The notes under the pieces are model-generated. The model was not told the origin of the DNA. It saw only the letters and a program-made list of their open reading frames with translations, and did not search any database. Position numbers and translations under genes: made by a program. A stretch of 64,000 bases of DNA, from the NCBI GenBank assembly GCA_027627225.1, contig JAPFQT010000079.1, positions 248,001 to 312,000 on the forward strand, given 5' to 3'. The DNA is from Congeria kusceri. Taxonomy: Eukaryota > Mollusca > Bivalvia > Myida > Dreissenidae. This document shows, one piece after another, positions 1-11,857 of the stretch. The number at the start of each line of letters is the position of its first letter. Positions within the stretch are counted from its first letter, which is position 1.

Positions 1-120
1 GAAGTATTATGAAAAGCTTTACACGAAATAGTTTTTCGTTAACTAGTTGAACAGGCATATGTAGTGGAATGCACACTATGACATCAAAACATAATTATGA
101 CATTTTAAAGAACGATCTCG

Positions 121-2240
121 GGGAACTAGGAAGAACCAGTACTGAAACATTTGATACACTACAACGTCGCATAGCCTTTAGTATATACTCTTGGTAGAAA
201 CAGTACTGAAACATTCAGAATTCTACAATATCACACATACTTTAGTCTGGACCCACGGTAGAGCAAGTTGTAACACATTCAGTAATCTACAACATCACAG
301 GAGACTTTAGTCCGGACTCTGGGTAGAGTTAGTACTGAAACATTCAGCAATATACAACTTCAAATTGACTTAAGTCCGAACTCTGTGTAGATCTAATAAT
401 TTAACATTCAGCAATCTACAACATCACACATAATTTAGTCCGGACTCTGGGTAGAACATGTACTACAACATTTAGCAATCTACAACATCACTTAGACTTT
501 AGTTCGGACTCTGGGTAAGACTAGTACTGAAATATTCGGTAATCTACAATATTACATAGACTTTAGTATGGACTCTGGGTAGAACTAGTATCGAACAGTC
601 AGTAATCTACAACATCACATAGACTTTAATCCGGACTCTGGGTAGAACTAGTACTGAAATATTCAGTAATCTACAACATTACATAGACTTTAGTATGGAC
701 TCTGGGTAGAACATGTACTACAACATTTAGCAATCTACAACATCACTTAGACTTTAGTCCGGACTCTGGGTAGAACTAGTACTGAAATATTCAGTAATCT
801 ACAACATTACATAGACTTTAGTCCGGACTCTGGGTAGAACTAGTACTGAAATATTTAGTAATCTACAACATTACATAGACTTTAGTCAGAACTCTGGGTA
901 GGACGAGTACTGAAATATTCAGTAATATACAAAACTACATAGACTTTAGTCCGGACTCTGAGGAGAACTAGTACTGAAATATTCAGTAATCTACAACATT
1001 ACATAGACTTTAGTCCGGACTCTGAGGAGAACTAGTACTGAAATATTCAGTAATCTACAACATTACATAGACTTTAGTCCGGACTCTGAGGAGAACTAGT
1101 ACTGAAATATTCAGTAATCGACAACATTATATAGACTTTAGTATGGACTCTGGGTAGAACTAGTACTAAAACATTCAGTAATCTACAACATTACATAGAC
1201 TTTAGTCCGGACTCTGGGTAGAACTAGTACTGAAATATTCAGTAATCTACAACATTACACAGACTTTAGTCCGGACTCTGGGTAGAACTAGTACTAAAAC
1301 ATTCAGTAATCTACAACATTACATAGACTTTAGTCCGGACTCTGGGTAGAACTAGTACTGAAATATTCAGTAATCTACAACATTACATAGACTTTAGTCC
1401 GGACTCTGGGTAGAACTAGTACTAAAACATTCAGTAATCTACAACATTACATAGACTTTAGTCCGGACTCTGGGTAGAACTAGTACTGAAATATTCAGTA
1501 ATCTACAACATTACACAGACTTTAGTCAGAACTCTGGGTAGAACTAGTACTGAAATATTCAGTAATCTACAACATTACATAGACTTTAGTCAGAACTCTG
1601 GGTAGAACTAGTACTGAAATATTCAGTAATCTACAACATTACATAGACTTTAGTCAGAACTCTGGGTAGGACGAGTACTAAAATATTCAGTAATATACAA
1701 AACTACATAGACTTTAGTCCGGACTCTGAGGAGAACTAGTACTGAAATATTCAGTAATCTACAACATTACATAGACTTTAGTCCGGACTCTGAGGAGAAC
1801 TAGTACTGAAATATTCAGTAATCGACAACATTACATAGACTTTAGTCAGAACTCTGGGTAGGACGAGTACTAAAATATTCAGTAATATACAAAACTACTT
1901 AGACTTTAGTCCGGACTCTGAGGAGAACTAGTACTGAAATATTCAGTAATCTACAACATTACATAGACTTTAGTCCGGACTCTGGGTAGAACTAGTACTG
2001 AAATATTCAGTAATCTACAACATTACATAGACTTTAGTCCGGACTCTGAGGAGAACTAGTACTGAAATATTCAGTAATCTACAACATTACATAGACTTTA
2101 GTCCGGACTCTGAGGAGAACTAGTACGGAAACAGTCAGTAATCTACAACAACACACAGACTTTAGTCCGGACTCAGGGTATAACGCGTACTGAAACATTT
2201 GTTAAACTTCCACGTCATTTGGCCTTTAGTCCGGACTCTT
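121..2240. repeat. 64-bp tandem satellite array
   Basis: About 33 head-to-tail copies of a 64-bp unit containing CTTTAGTCCGGACTCTG and GAACTAGTACTGAAATATTC. The 64-bp step was counted at several places, for example 1391 to 1455. Copies before about 550 and after 2100 are more divergent, and the centre (about 550-2100) is homogeneous, as expected if the core is kept alike by unequal exchange. Unit variants recur in blocks: GAGGAGA replacing GGGTAGA, and a CAGAACTCTGGGTAGGACGAG type. No coding potential. Confidence 0.95.
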
Positions 2241-2249
2241 GGTAGAATC

Positions 2250-2560
2250 AGTACAGATCGGAAATACCCTTTCTGGAAAACCCCGTATAGATCTAGAATC
2301 TACATGCGTTAGGAACGACAACAGTATTTTTGTACTGTAGATAATGTTTAATCCTGTACTGGATCTACTGGCCAAAGTTGATATTATTGTGAAAGCCCTC
2401 GCCCAAAAATGACGTCGATCCGACGTCGGTACAACGTCGTAATACAACGTCGTACTTACTACATGTACACGATTTCCACGTCGCATCGACATCGGTTTAT
2501 TGTCGCCGACGTCGCGAATTAACTCCAACATCTAACCGTAGTCAGGTGTTTACTAGGGAG
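2250..2560. other. ACGTCG-rich segment between satellite blocks
   Basis: A GC-richer stretch in which GACGTCG, ACGTCG and CGACGTC recur irregularly at about 2410-2520, inside otherwise AT-rich DNA. A minus-strand open frame of about 100 codons crosses it but resembles no family I know. It may be a fragment of a dispersed element interrupting the 64-bp satellite, because degenerate 64-bp units resume after it. Confidence 0.35.
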
Positions 2561-2689
2561 ACGTTATATAGATTACACATGTAAGAGAAATATCAAATTA
2601 CGGAAATATATATGCTAAAAATTCTGCATTTAAATATTATGAAACGCGCTACACGAACAAGAGCTTATGACATATTAATATACGGGTAG

Positions 2690-2970
2690 AACCAATACTG
2701 AAACTTTAAATAATCTACAACGTCACGAAGTCTTCAGTCCGAACTCCGGGTAGAACCAGTAGTGAAACGTATAATAATCTGTATAGTTAAATAACATTTA
2801 ATCCGAAATCTGGGCAAAACAACTACTGAAACATTTAATAATCTGCACCTTTACATAACATTCAGTCCGAAATCTGGGTAGAACCAATACTGAAACGTTT
2901 TATAATCTTCAACGTCACATACAACATTTAGTTCGGACTAGTAGAACCATTACAAAAACGTTTTATAAAT
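2690..2970. repeat. Degenerate outlying copies of the 64-bp satellite
   Basis: Four or five strongly diverged units still recognisable by GGGTAGAACCA, TACTGAAAC and AATCTACAACGTCAC. They are separated from the main array by about 450 bp. The stretch after them, up to 3170, shows nothing recognisable. Confidence 0.75.
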
Positions 2971-3174
2971 TACTTGTTTTCGAGATATATCAAGTTGCAA
3001 ACATATATGCTAGAAATTGCCCATGTAAGTATTAAGAGAAAGGTTATACGAACAAGAGCTTTACTATGGAAACGAATTAATTGAAGAGTTAATAATGACG
3101 ACGCCCTAAGGTAACATATGTTCGTATTAAAAAAAAATTCATTAAATGCATTTAACTGCAAACCCAATGCTTCT

Positions 3175-4125
3175 GAACCAACCTGCCCGACTGACTCGTT
3201 GACTCAATGGCTCACCCTGCCTCACTGACTCATTCACTCAATGGCTCACCCTGCCTGACTAACTCGGCCACTCCATGGCGCACCCTGCTTGACTGACTCG
3301 TTCACTCAATGGCTGACCCTGTCTGAATGACTCGTTTACTCAATGGCTCACCCTGTCTGACTGACTCGTTCACTCAATGGCTCACCCTGACTCGTTCACT
3401 TAATGTCTCACCCTGCCTGACTGACTCGTTCACTCAATGGCTCACCGTCCCTGACTGACTCGTTTGCTCAATGGCTCACCCTGCCTGACTGACTCGTTCA
3501 CTCAATGACTCACCAAGACAAACTTACTCGTTCACTCAATGTCTCACCCTGCCTGACTGACCCGTTTACTCAATGGCTCACCCTGCCTGACTGACTCGTT
3601 CTCTCAATGGCTCACCCTGCCTGACTGACTCGTTAACTCAATGGCTCACCCTGCCTGACTGACTCGTCAATCAATGGCTCACCCTGTCTGTCTGACTCAT
3701 TCACTCAATGGCTCACCCTGCCTGACTGATTCGTTCACTCAATGGCTCACCCTGCTTGACTGACTCGTTCACTCAATGATTCACCCTGCCTGACTGACTC
3801 GTTCACTCAATGGCTCACCTTGCCTGACTGACTGGTTCACTCAATGGCTCACCCTGCCTGACTGACTCGTTCACTCAATGGCTCACCTTGCCTGACTGAC
3901 TCGTTCACTCAATGGCTCACCCTGTCTGTCTGACTCATTCACTCAATGGCTCACCCTGCCTGACTGACTCGTTCACTCAATGGCTCACCCTGCCTGACTG
4001 ACTCGTTCACTCAATGGCTCACCCTGCCTGACTGACTCGTTCACTCAATGGCTCACCCTGCCTGACTGACTCGTTCACTCAATGGCTCACCCTGCCTGAC
4101 TGACTCGTTCACTCAATGGCTCACA
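3175..4125. repeat. 34-bp tandem repeat array
   Basis: About 27 copies of a 34-bp unit built from TGACTGACTCGTTCACTC and AATGGCTCACCCTGCC. The 34-bp step was counted at 3961 to 3995. The unit itself contains the shorter TGACTGACTC motif, suggesting growth from a 4-bp repeat. Copies at the right end are nearly identical. Confidence 0.95.
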
Positions 4126-4126
4126 C

Positions 4127-4800
4127 AGCCAGCCCGTCTGAATGCTCGCTATCCTGCCTGGAACCCGTTCGCCCGGATAACGGTCGCTATCCACATACCC
4201 GCCTGCTCACTTCGAACCCGCCCACCTGCCCGAAATCATTTGCCCGCCGGAAATTTACCTGCCTCTATAGAACGCGTCCACCTGCCTGGAAACAACCCGT
4301 CTACCTGGTAACCGCCCGCCTTCCCTGAAACCATCGGTTAAATTTGGAAACCGTTCGCCTGCCTGGAAACCACCCACGTGGCTGGTAACCGCTCGGCTGC
4401 CTGTAAACCATCCGCCTACTTGATAACCAACCGCCTGCCTGGAAACACCCGACTGCCTGGAAACCACCCGCCTGCCTGGAAACCACCCGCCAGTCTGGCA
4501 ACCTACCGCCTTCCTGGTAACCACCCGCCCGCCTGGAAACCACCCGCCTGCCTAGTATCAACCAGCCTGCCTGGTAGCCATCCGCCTGTCTGGTAACAAC
4601 CCTTCTGTCTGGTAACCACCCGCTTGCCTGGTAACCAACCGCCTGCATGGTAACAGCTCTCCTGTCTGGTAACCACACGCATGTCTGGTAAACACACGTC
4701 TGCCTGGTGACAACACGCCTGCCTTGAAACCACCCGCCTGCCTGGTAACCACCCGCCTGCCTAATAACCACCCGTCTGCCTGGTAACCATCCGCCTGCAT
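4127..4800. repeat. 19-bp minisatellite, block 1
   Basis: Tandem copies of a unit near CCTGCCTGGAAACCACCCG (19 bp) and its CCTGCCTGGTAACC variant. The pyrimidine-rich plus strand yields long repetitive frames on both strands; these reflect the repeat, not genes. It follows the 34-bp array directly. Confidence 0.9.
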
Positions 4801-4980
4801 TTGTCTCTACGTGTGTCAGAAGAATGACAACGTGACTGAAAAGCTAACAGAATGACTGACTGACTCTCGGACTGACTAACAGACTGACCTTCTTGCATAC
4901 TCAATTACTCACTCACTGACAAACTCACTAAATTACTCACTGACCTGCTTACACACTCGATCGCTCATCCACTATTTGAC
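4800..4980. repeat. Degenerate GACT-type simple repeat
   Basis: Irregular GACTGACT, ACTCACTGAC and TGACTGACTCTC strings, like a decayed 4-bp repeat related to the core of the 34-bp unit. It separates two blocks of the 19-bp minisatellite. Confidence 0.6.
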
Positions 4981-5630
4981 TGCCATCTGAATGCCCGCCA
5001 GCCTGACTGGAGCTCGCCTTCCCGGGAACCGCCTGCCTGTGACCGTATACCTGGGGTCTTTACGTCTCTCTGGAACCCGTCTGACTGGAACCCTCTGCCT
5101 GGAGACCACCTGCTCGAACCCATCTGCCCGAAACCCGCATGCCCGAAACCCGTCTGCCTGCATGGAACCCGCTCGTATTCCTGGAAACCACCCGCCATCC
5201 TGAATGAAATATGCCCGCTTACCTTTTTGGAACCCGCCCGCCCGTCTGCCTAAAAAACGCCAGCCTACAACTAAACCGCCCATCTGCTTGGAACCCGCCC
5301 GCCTGCTTGGAACCAGTCTGACGGCAAGGAACCCGCCCGCCAGCCTGTAAATCGCCTGCATCGACGCCGAATATGATTCAGCCTAATTTACCCTCGCACC
5401 ACACTAATTTCAAGCTGCAAAACGCAATCATGTGATCTCACAAGATTGTATTTAAAGCGGCGTGTATCTTAATCTTCAAGGTAACCACCAGCCTGCCAGG
5501 TAATCACACGCCTGTCTGGTAACCATCCGCCTGCCGGGTAACCACCCGTCTGCCTAGTAACCATCCGCCTGCCGGGTCACCACCCGCCTGCCTGGTAATC
5601 ACCCGCCTGCCTGATAACCACTAGATCTTT
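4980..5630. repeat. 19-bp minisatellite, blocks 2 and 3
   Basis: More diverged 19-20 bp units (CCCGCCTGCTTGGAAC, CCGCCTGCCTGGTAACC) at about 4980-5350 and 5480-5630. They are split by about 130 bp of unique sequence around 5360-5480. Same family as the block at 4127. Confidence 0.85.
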
Positions 5631-5789
5631 GGTGGCTAAATGGACCGAAATAACAGATCATCTTGATGTTATATCTGTTTACTGTCTGTGTGAGTTCTGT
5701 AGCGATTTGATATATGCAGTGTGAACATTGTCAGCCATTGTAAAGCTTCTTATACAAGTTTGAGACTACTCAACGATCCCAGGAACACT

Positions 5790-5910
5790 TTATTGTACTC
5801 TCGACAGAGTTCACCAGGCCGAACCCGCAACTTGTCTTTTACAAAGTGAGCATTCTTACGACAGATCTAACCAGGCCGAACCGGTTACTTCTCGTTTGTG
5901 TCACAGGGTC
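5790..5910. repeat. Outlying copies of the 57-bp repeat
   Basis: Two diverged units marked by ACCAGGCCGAACC, upstream of the main 57-bp array. The 320 bp between them and that array (5910-6230) show nothing recognisable. Confidence 0.7.
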
Positions 5911-6229
5911 AATAACGTTGAAAGGTTATTAATAACGATTCAAGAGCAAGTTCCTCAAACTAAATTTCTTAAGGACAATGCCAGACAAATATAGATGTGA
6001 AAAAATACAAATACAACTGGAATAAAAATTTACTGTTCAACTGAACTGCTAAATTACCTCAATGGCAAAAATGATACAAATCACAACTAGCTAAACTCAG
6101 TTTCCATCAATCTCTAGGATATGTGTTCACCATGTAGTCAGACAATTATACAATCACTAGCTCGACAGTGTTAAGAATTAAAAACAGTTAAAAACACAAC
6201 AAATTGTGTGTTACACAGGTAATATTTGC

Positions 6230-7100
6230 TTAGAGAGTACTATTCCTACGGATCAAACCAGGCCGAACCCGGTACCTCTCGTTTACATGGAGAGTACTCT
6301 CTCTCCCGAGAGACATAACAAGGCCAAAACCTGAACCTCCTGTTAACGCGGATAGTACAGTTCCGAGAGAGCTAACCAGGCTAAACGCGGTACCTCTCGT
6401 TTACATGGAGAGGACTCTCTCTCCCGACAGACATAACAAGGCCCAAACCTGAACCTCCCATTAACATGGAGAGTACAGTTCCGACAGAGCTAACCAGACT
6501 GAAAGCGGTACCTCTCGTTTACATGCAATGTACTATCCCCAATGAGCTAACCAGGCCGAATCTGGTACCTATAATGTATATAGAGAGTACTCTCCCGAAA
6601 TAGCTAACCAGGCCGAACCCGGGAGCACTTATTTAGATGGATAGTACTCTTCTGACAGAGCTAACCAGGCCGAACCCGAGAGCTTTCATTTAAATGGAGT
6701 GTACTCTCCCGACAGAGCTAACCAGGCCGAACATGAGAGCTTTCATTTAAATGGAGTGTACTCTCCCGACAGAGCTTACCAGGCCGAACCTGAGAGCTTT
6801 CATTTAAATGGAGTGTACTCTCCTGACCGAGCTAACCAGGCCGAACCCGGGACCTCTTGTTTACATTGATAATACTCTCCCGACAGAGCTAACCAGGCCG
6901 AACCCGGGACCTCTCGTTTACATTGATAATACTCTCCTGACAGAGATAACCAGGCTAAACCCGGAACATCTCATTTACATGGAGAGTAGTCTCCCAACTG
7001 GGATAACTAGATCAAACGCGGGACCTCTCTTTTATAAGGACAGTACTCTCCCGACAGATCTAATCAGATCAAACACGGGACCTCTCGTTTACATGTAGAG
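6230..7100. repeat. 57-bp tandem repeat array
   Basis: About 15 copies of a 57-bp unit containing AACCAGGCCGAACCCGGGAC and TACTCTCCCGACAGAGCT. The step was counted at 6784, 6841 and 6898. As 57 is a multiple of three, a repetitive open frame runs through 6808-7098. I treat it as a by-product because it has no start context and no known domain. Confidence 0.95.
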
Positions 7101-7127
7101 TCCTCTCACAAAAGAAGAGGACTGAAT

Positions 7128-7610
7128 GTCATTGATTTATGGTTACATTCAGCAGTATATTCACCTCAGACGTCTTTGTGTATACACTGATATAACATTG
7201 ATTTATGGTCACATGCAGCAGTATATTCACCTCAGACGTCTTTGTGTACACACTGATATAACATTGATTTTGGTTACATTCAGCAGTATATTCACCTCAG
7301 ACGTCTTTGTGTACACACTGATAGAGCATTGATTTATGGTTCCATTCAGCAGTATATTCACCTCAGACGTCTTGGTGTACACACTGATATAACATTGATT
7401 TATGGTTACATTCAGCAGTATATTCACCTCAGACGTCTTGGTGTACACACTGATATAACATTGATTTATGTACATTCAGCAGTATATTCACCTCAGACGT
7501 ATTTGTGTACACACTGATATAACATTAATTTATGGTCACATTCAGCAGTATATTCACCTCAGACGTCTTGGTGTACACACTGATATAACATTGATTTATG
7601 TACATTCGCG
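7128..7610. repeat. 66-bp tandem repeat array
   Basis: About 7.5 copies of a 66-bp unit containing GATTTATGGTTACATTCAGC and CACCTCAGACGTCTTTGTG. The step was counted at 7134 to 7200. As 66 is a multiple of three, repetitive open frames appear on both strands. Copies are very alike, so the array is young. It abuts the 57-bp array. Confidence 0.95.
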
Positions 7611-8165
7611 CATGGTATTCTGGTAAACTGCTACTATGTGCAGAACAACGGTACATATGATACACGCGAATACTCCTGTAAAAAGGTAATCTAACTATAT
7701 ATGATTAATGTTATCTTTACCCCATGTCAAGTTTTGTGGTTAAGATTTAAATAGTATTTTTATTTAGTCTTTTGAAGCCACTTGTGTGTAGAAAAAGCAA
7801 AATGTTATTAGTGTACCGTCTTAGTATAGAGATCTATGTCTTTGACGTGCTTGACTTAATGTATAATCAGTGCAAAACATAGTGAATTGCAACCTCAAGC
7901 TAAGCGGTGTAGTGGTTCATAACAGCCTTTCCGATCATTAATCGGGAAACACGCATTTCCATAGATGAGACGGCAATAGTCGAGACGATTACTGTGGTCA
8001 AAAAAAGCCTCTCAATTAGCCATAGTTAGCGTCTGAATTTCGGCATCAGACAACTAAATTACACAATGATTTGAAATAAGAATGATTATTTTGTATTAAA
8101 TGTAAGAATTAATTAAATTATAACAATAAGCAATTAGCGCATTAACATTATATATTTATTAACAG
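7611..8165. other. Unique spacer, nothing recognised
   Basis: AT-rich DNA between the 66-bp and 53-bp arrays. I see no convincing frame, RNA gene or repeat. A short GC-richer patch at about 7900-8000 has no assignable identity. Confidence 0.6.
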
Positions 8166-8169
8166 CCAG

Positions 8170-10580
8170 TCACCTAAAAAGCGATTTTTATGTAAACATA
8201 TTCACATCCAGTGACCAAGGGCCACAGACAATGGCGATTTCGTTAATAATAGACGCATTTCAAGTGACATATGCCCACAGGTAATCGGGATTTATATGAG
8301 AATATACACATGTCAAGTCACATACGGCCACAGGAAAGGGCGATTTCTATGAGAATAAAGTGGCCTATGGCCACAGCAAATGGCGAGCTATATTAGAATG
8401 TACGCATATGAAGTGACTTATGGCCAGAGCAAATGGCGATTTCTATCAGAACATACTTAAATAAAGTGGCCAATTACCAGAGCAAATGGCGATTTCTAAG
8501 TGATTATACGCATCTTAAGTCACATATGGCCACAGTAAAGGACGAATTCTATGTGAATATACGTATCTCAAGTCATCTATTACCGCAGTAAAGGACGATT
8601 TCTATGTAAATATAAGCATATAAAGTGACCTAGGGCCACAGTAAATGGCCATTTCTATGACAATATGCGCACATCTAGTGGCTATGGACACAGTAATGGC
8701 CATTTCTATGTGAATATACGCACATCAAGTGGCCTATGGTCAAAGTAAATGGCCATTTCTATATAAATATACGCACATCCAGTGACCTCCGGCCACAGTA
8801 AATGGCCATTTATATAATAATATACGATCGACCAGTGACCTATGGCCAAATACAATGGCGATTTCTATCAGAATATACGTAAATAAAGTGGCCCATGACC
8901 AGTGCAAATGGGGATTTCTATGTGAATATTCGCATCTCAAGTCACCAATGGCCACAGTAAAGGACGATTTCTATGTGGATATACGCATATAAAGTGACGC
9001 ATATAAAGTGATTTATGGCCACAGAGAAGGACGATTTCTATGTGAATATACGCATCTCAAGTCACCTATGGCCACAGTAAAGAACGATTTCTATGTGATT
9101 ATACGCATATAAAGTGACGCACATGAAGTGACTTATGGCCACAGAAAAGGACGATTTCTATGTGAATATACGCATCTCAAGTCACCTATGGCCACAGTAA
9201 AGGACGATTTCTATGTGGATATACGCATATAAAGTGACGCATATAAAGTGACTTATGGCCACAGAGAAGGACGATTTCTATGTGAATATACGCATCTCAA
9301 GTCACCTATGGCCACAGTGAAGGACGATTTCTATGTGATTATACGCATATAAAGTGACGCACATAAAGTGGCTTATGGCCACAGAAAAGGACGATTTCTA
9401 TGTGAATATACGCATCTCAAGTCACCTATGGCTACAGTAAAGGACGATTTCTACGTGAATATATGCGTCTCAAGTCACCTATGGCCACAGCCAAGGACGA
9501 TTGCTATGTGAATATACGCATATAAAGTTACGCATGGCCACAGTTGAAGTGCATTTTTATTCAATTTACGCATCTGAAGTCACCTTTTGGTCACAGTAAA
9601 GGACGATTTCTATGTGAATATACGCATATAAAGAGACCTATGGCCACAGTCATGGACGATTTGTATGTGAATATACGCATCTCAAGTCATCTATGGCCAC
9701 AGTAAAGGACGATTTCTATGAGAATATGCGCATATAAAATGACTTATGGACACAGTAAATGGGGATTTTCATAATAACGCACATCCAGTAGCCTATGGTC
9801 ACAGTACATGGCCATTTCTATGTGAATATACGCATATCTATTGACCTATGGCCACAGGAAATGGCCATTTGTATAATAATATAGGCACATCCAGTAGGCC
9901 TTTGGTCACAGTAAATGGCCATTTCTATGTGAATATACGTATCTAGAGTCACCTATGGCCACAGTAAAGGACGATTTCTATGTTAATATACGCATCGCAA
10001 GTCACCCATGGCCACAGTAAAGGACGATTTCTATGTGAATATACGCATATAAAGTGACTTATGGCCACAGTAAATGGGCATTTGTATGATAATGTACGCA
10101 CAAACAGTGACCTATGGCAACAGTAAATGGCCATTTCTATGATAATACATGCACATCCAGTAACCTATGGTCACAGTAAATGGCCATTTCTATGTAAATA
10201 TACACACATCCATTGACATATGGCCACAGTAAATGGGCATTTCTATAATAATATACGCACATCCAGTGATCTTTGGCCACAGTAAAAGGCCATTTCTATA
10301 ATAATATACGCACATCCATTGACCTATGGCCACAGAAAATGGCGATTTCGATCAGAATATTTGTAAATAAAGTGGTACATTACCAGAGCAAATGGCGATT
10401 TCTATGTGAATAAACACATCACAAGTCACCTATGGCCAAAGTAAAGGACGATTTCTGTGTGAATATACGCATATAAAGTGACATATGGCCACAGTTAAGG
10501 ACGATTTGTATGTGAATATATTGGTACGCATCTCAAGTCACCTATGGCCACAGTAATGGACGATTTCTATGTTAATATAC
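8170..10580 (+). repeat. 53-bp satellite array, left copy
   Basis: About 45 units of a 53-bp satellite; one plus-strand unit runs from TATGGCCACAGTAAAGGACG through TTTCTATGTGAATATACGC to CATCTCAAGTCACC. The step was counted at 9428 to 9481. Two subfamilies are mixed: TAAAGGACG with CATCTCAAGTCACC, and TAAATGGCC with CACATCCAGTGGCC. The second is the subfamily of the array at 25.77-30.93 kb, which lies in the opposite orientation. A 120-bp higher-order unit repeats four times at about 8990-9360. Confidence 0.95.
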
Positions 10581-11240
10581 TAGGGATGGCAAAACTATTC
10601 TAATATTCGTTTGAATGTTCATATTTCGAATACTTAAAGCGCTATTCGAATATTCGCAAATTTGTATTTCTTTTTAATACATTAATTTATTGATTGCAAA
10701 AAGCTCTTTTCTTTCACCTAATATCAGTATTACACCAGTACATACATAACTCCGTGTTTTCAAAAGATTAGCCCCGTGTCATGGGTCAGACAAAGATATT
10801 GAATCAGCGGTCAGCGTCTAGTCGCCAGTAAAGCACACTTATATCGAACATTAAGAAGCTATACCAGTTAACTTGTAATTTAACCTGTGAAAATATTAAC
10901 AAACAAATAATTACTTAAGTACGATCACACATTTGGCAGTCATTATAGCAGGGAGATGTTGCTAGAATTCGCCGATAAACATGAGTGATTATCGACTAGT
11001 TTCCGACTTGATAAGAAATATGTGCATTGTAGATTATTGCAAATATTCTTAAAACAAAACTTTACATGGGACTTAAGTAGTTTTTATGCAATGCCATTGA
11101 CACATTAATATGATATTGCAATTTGTTAACTAAGATAGGCAATAATGTGAAATAGCAAACTGTACCATTACATATATTTGCATGGTGTCGACTAGATCAC
11201 AAAGCTTAATGTAATACATATGAATATACGCGAATATTGG
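10581..11240. mobile_element. hAT-like non-autonomous insertion inside the 53-bp satellite
   Basis: A 660-bp non-satellite segment interrupts the array in mid-unit. The left boundary reads AATATAC then TAGGGATGGCAAAAC. At the right the satellite resumes with AATATAC at 11,241. The 7-bp AATATAC at 10,574-10,580 is thus repeated at 11,241-11,247, as a target-site duplication would be (8 bp with one mismatch, the hAT size). The left end, with TAGGGATGGCAAAAC followed by alternating ATTCGAATA strings, resembles hAT-type MITEs. AATATTCG occurs inverted near both ends. No coding capacity. Confidence 0.6.
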
Positions 11241-11275
11241 AATATACGCATCTCAAGTCACATATGGCCATAAAT
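11241..11275 (+). repeat. Last partial 53-bp satellite unit
   Basis: AATATACGCATCTCAAGTCA followed by CATATGGCCATA is the continuation of the array after the 660-bp insertion. Confidence 0.85.
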
Positions 11276-11855
11276 TGTAGTTATTTCCCTTCCATACAAA
11301 ATGGTAGAATACACATGTTATAGGTTATCATCATTGAAAGAAGCCTTGGTGCATTTAAGGCGCCATGAACTAGAAACAAATACAAAGGTTTGCTGTATAT
11401 TCTTCAACCAAGGATTTCGGAATAATCTGTAAGTTATAGTTTTTATTTTGCAATAATAAAGTACTTGATGTACTGGTAACATATATAAAATGTTTCGGAC
11501 GCAAGCGTTATCCGGACGTTTTTAAGTGTAATAAGGAGTACTTTAGTTGAGATTGAATAATATAGTTAGTAGTGTTTGATCGATTATTAAACGACTATTA
11601 CATATCGACAATAATAGCAGAATATTCACGTGTGTAACTATCAGAAAAGACGAGGGATAACAATCAAGTACGATATAACGCCCCCATAACACAATATACG
11701 AACAGGAATGCATTTAACGAAATTTATTTAAAGAACATAAATTATGTATAAATGATAGATTAATAATAAAATATTCCAATGCTGAATTATAGTAGATGAA
11801 GCTGTGTAGAGCAAGGCGTAAAAATATGTTTGTTTCATGTTACATGACCACCAAA
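11276..11855. other. Unique spacer, nothing recognised
   Basis: AT-rich sequence between the last 53-bp unit and the tetranucleotide array. No frame, RNA or repeat that I can support. Confidence 0.6.
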
Positions 11856-11857
11856 TA

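Noticed and set aside
4301..4771. 156-codon Arg/Gly-rich frame on the minus strand
   Set aside because: It is a by-product of the 19-bp minisatellite; all frames through it are repetitive.
6808..7098. 96-codon repetitive frame
   Set aside because: The unit length (57 bp) is a multiple of three, so an open frame is expected. No domain and no promoter or splice context.
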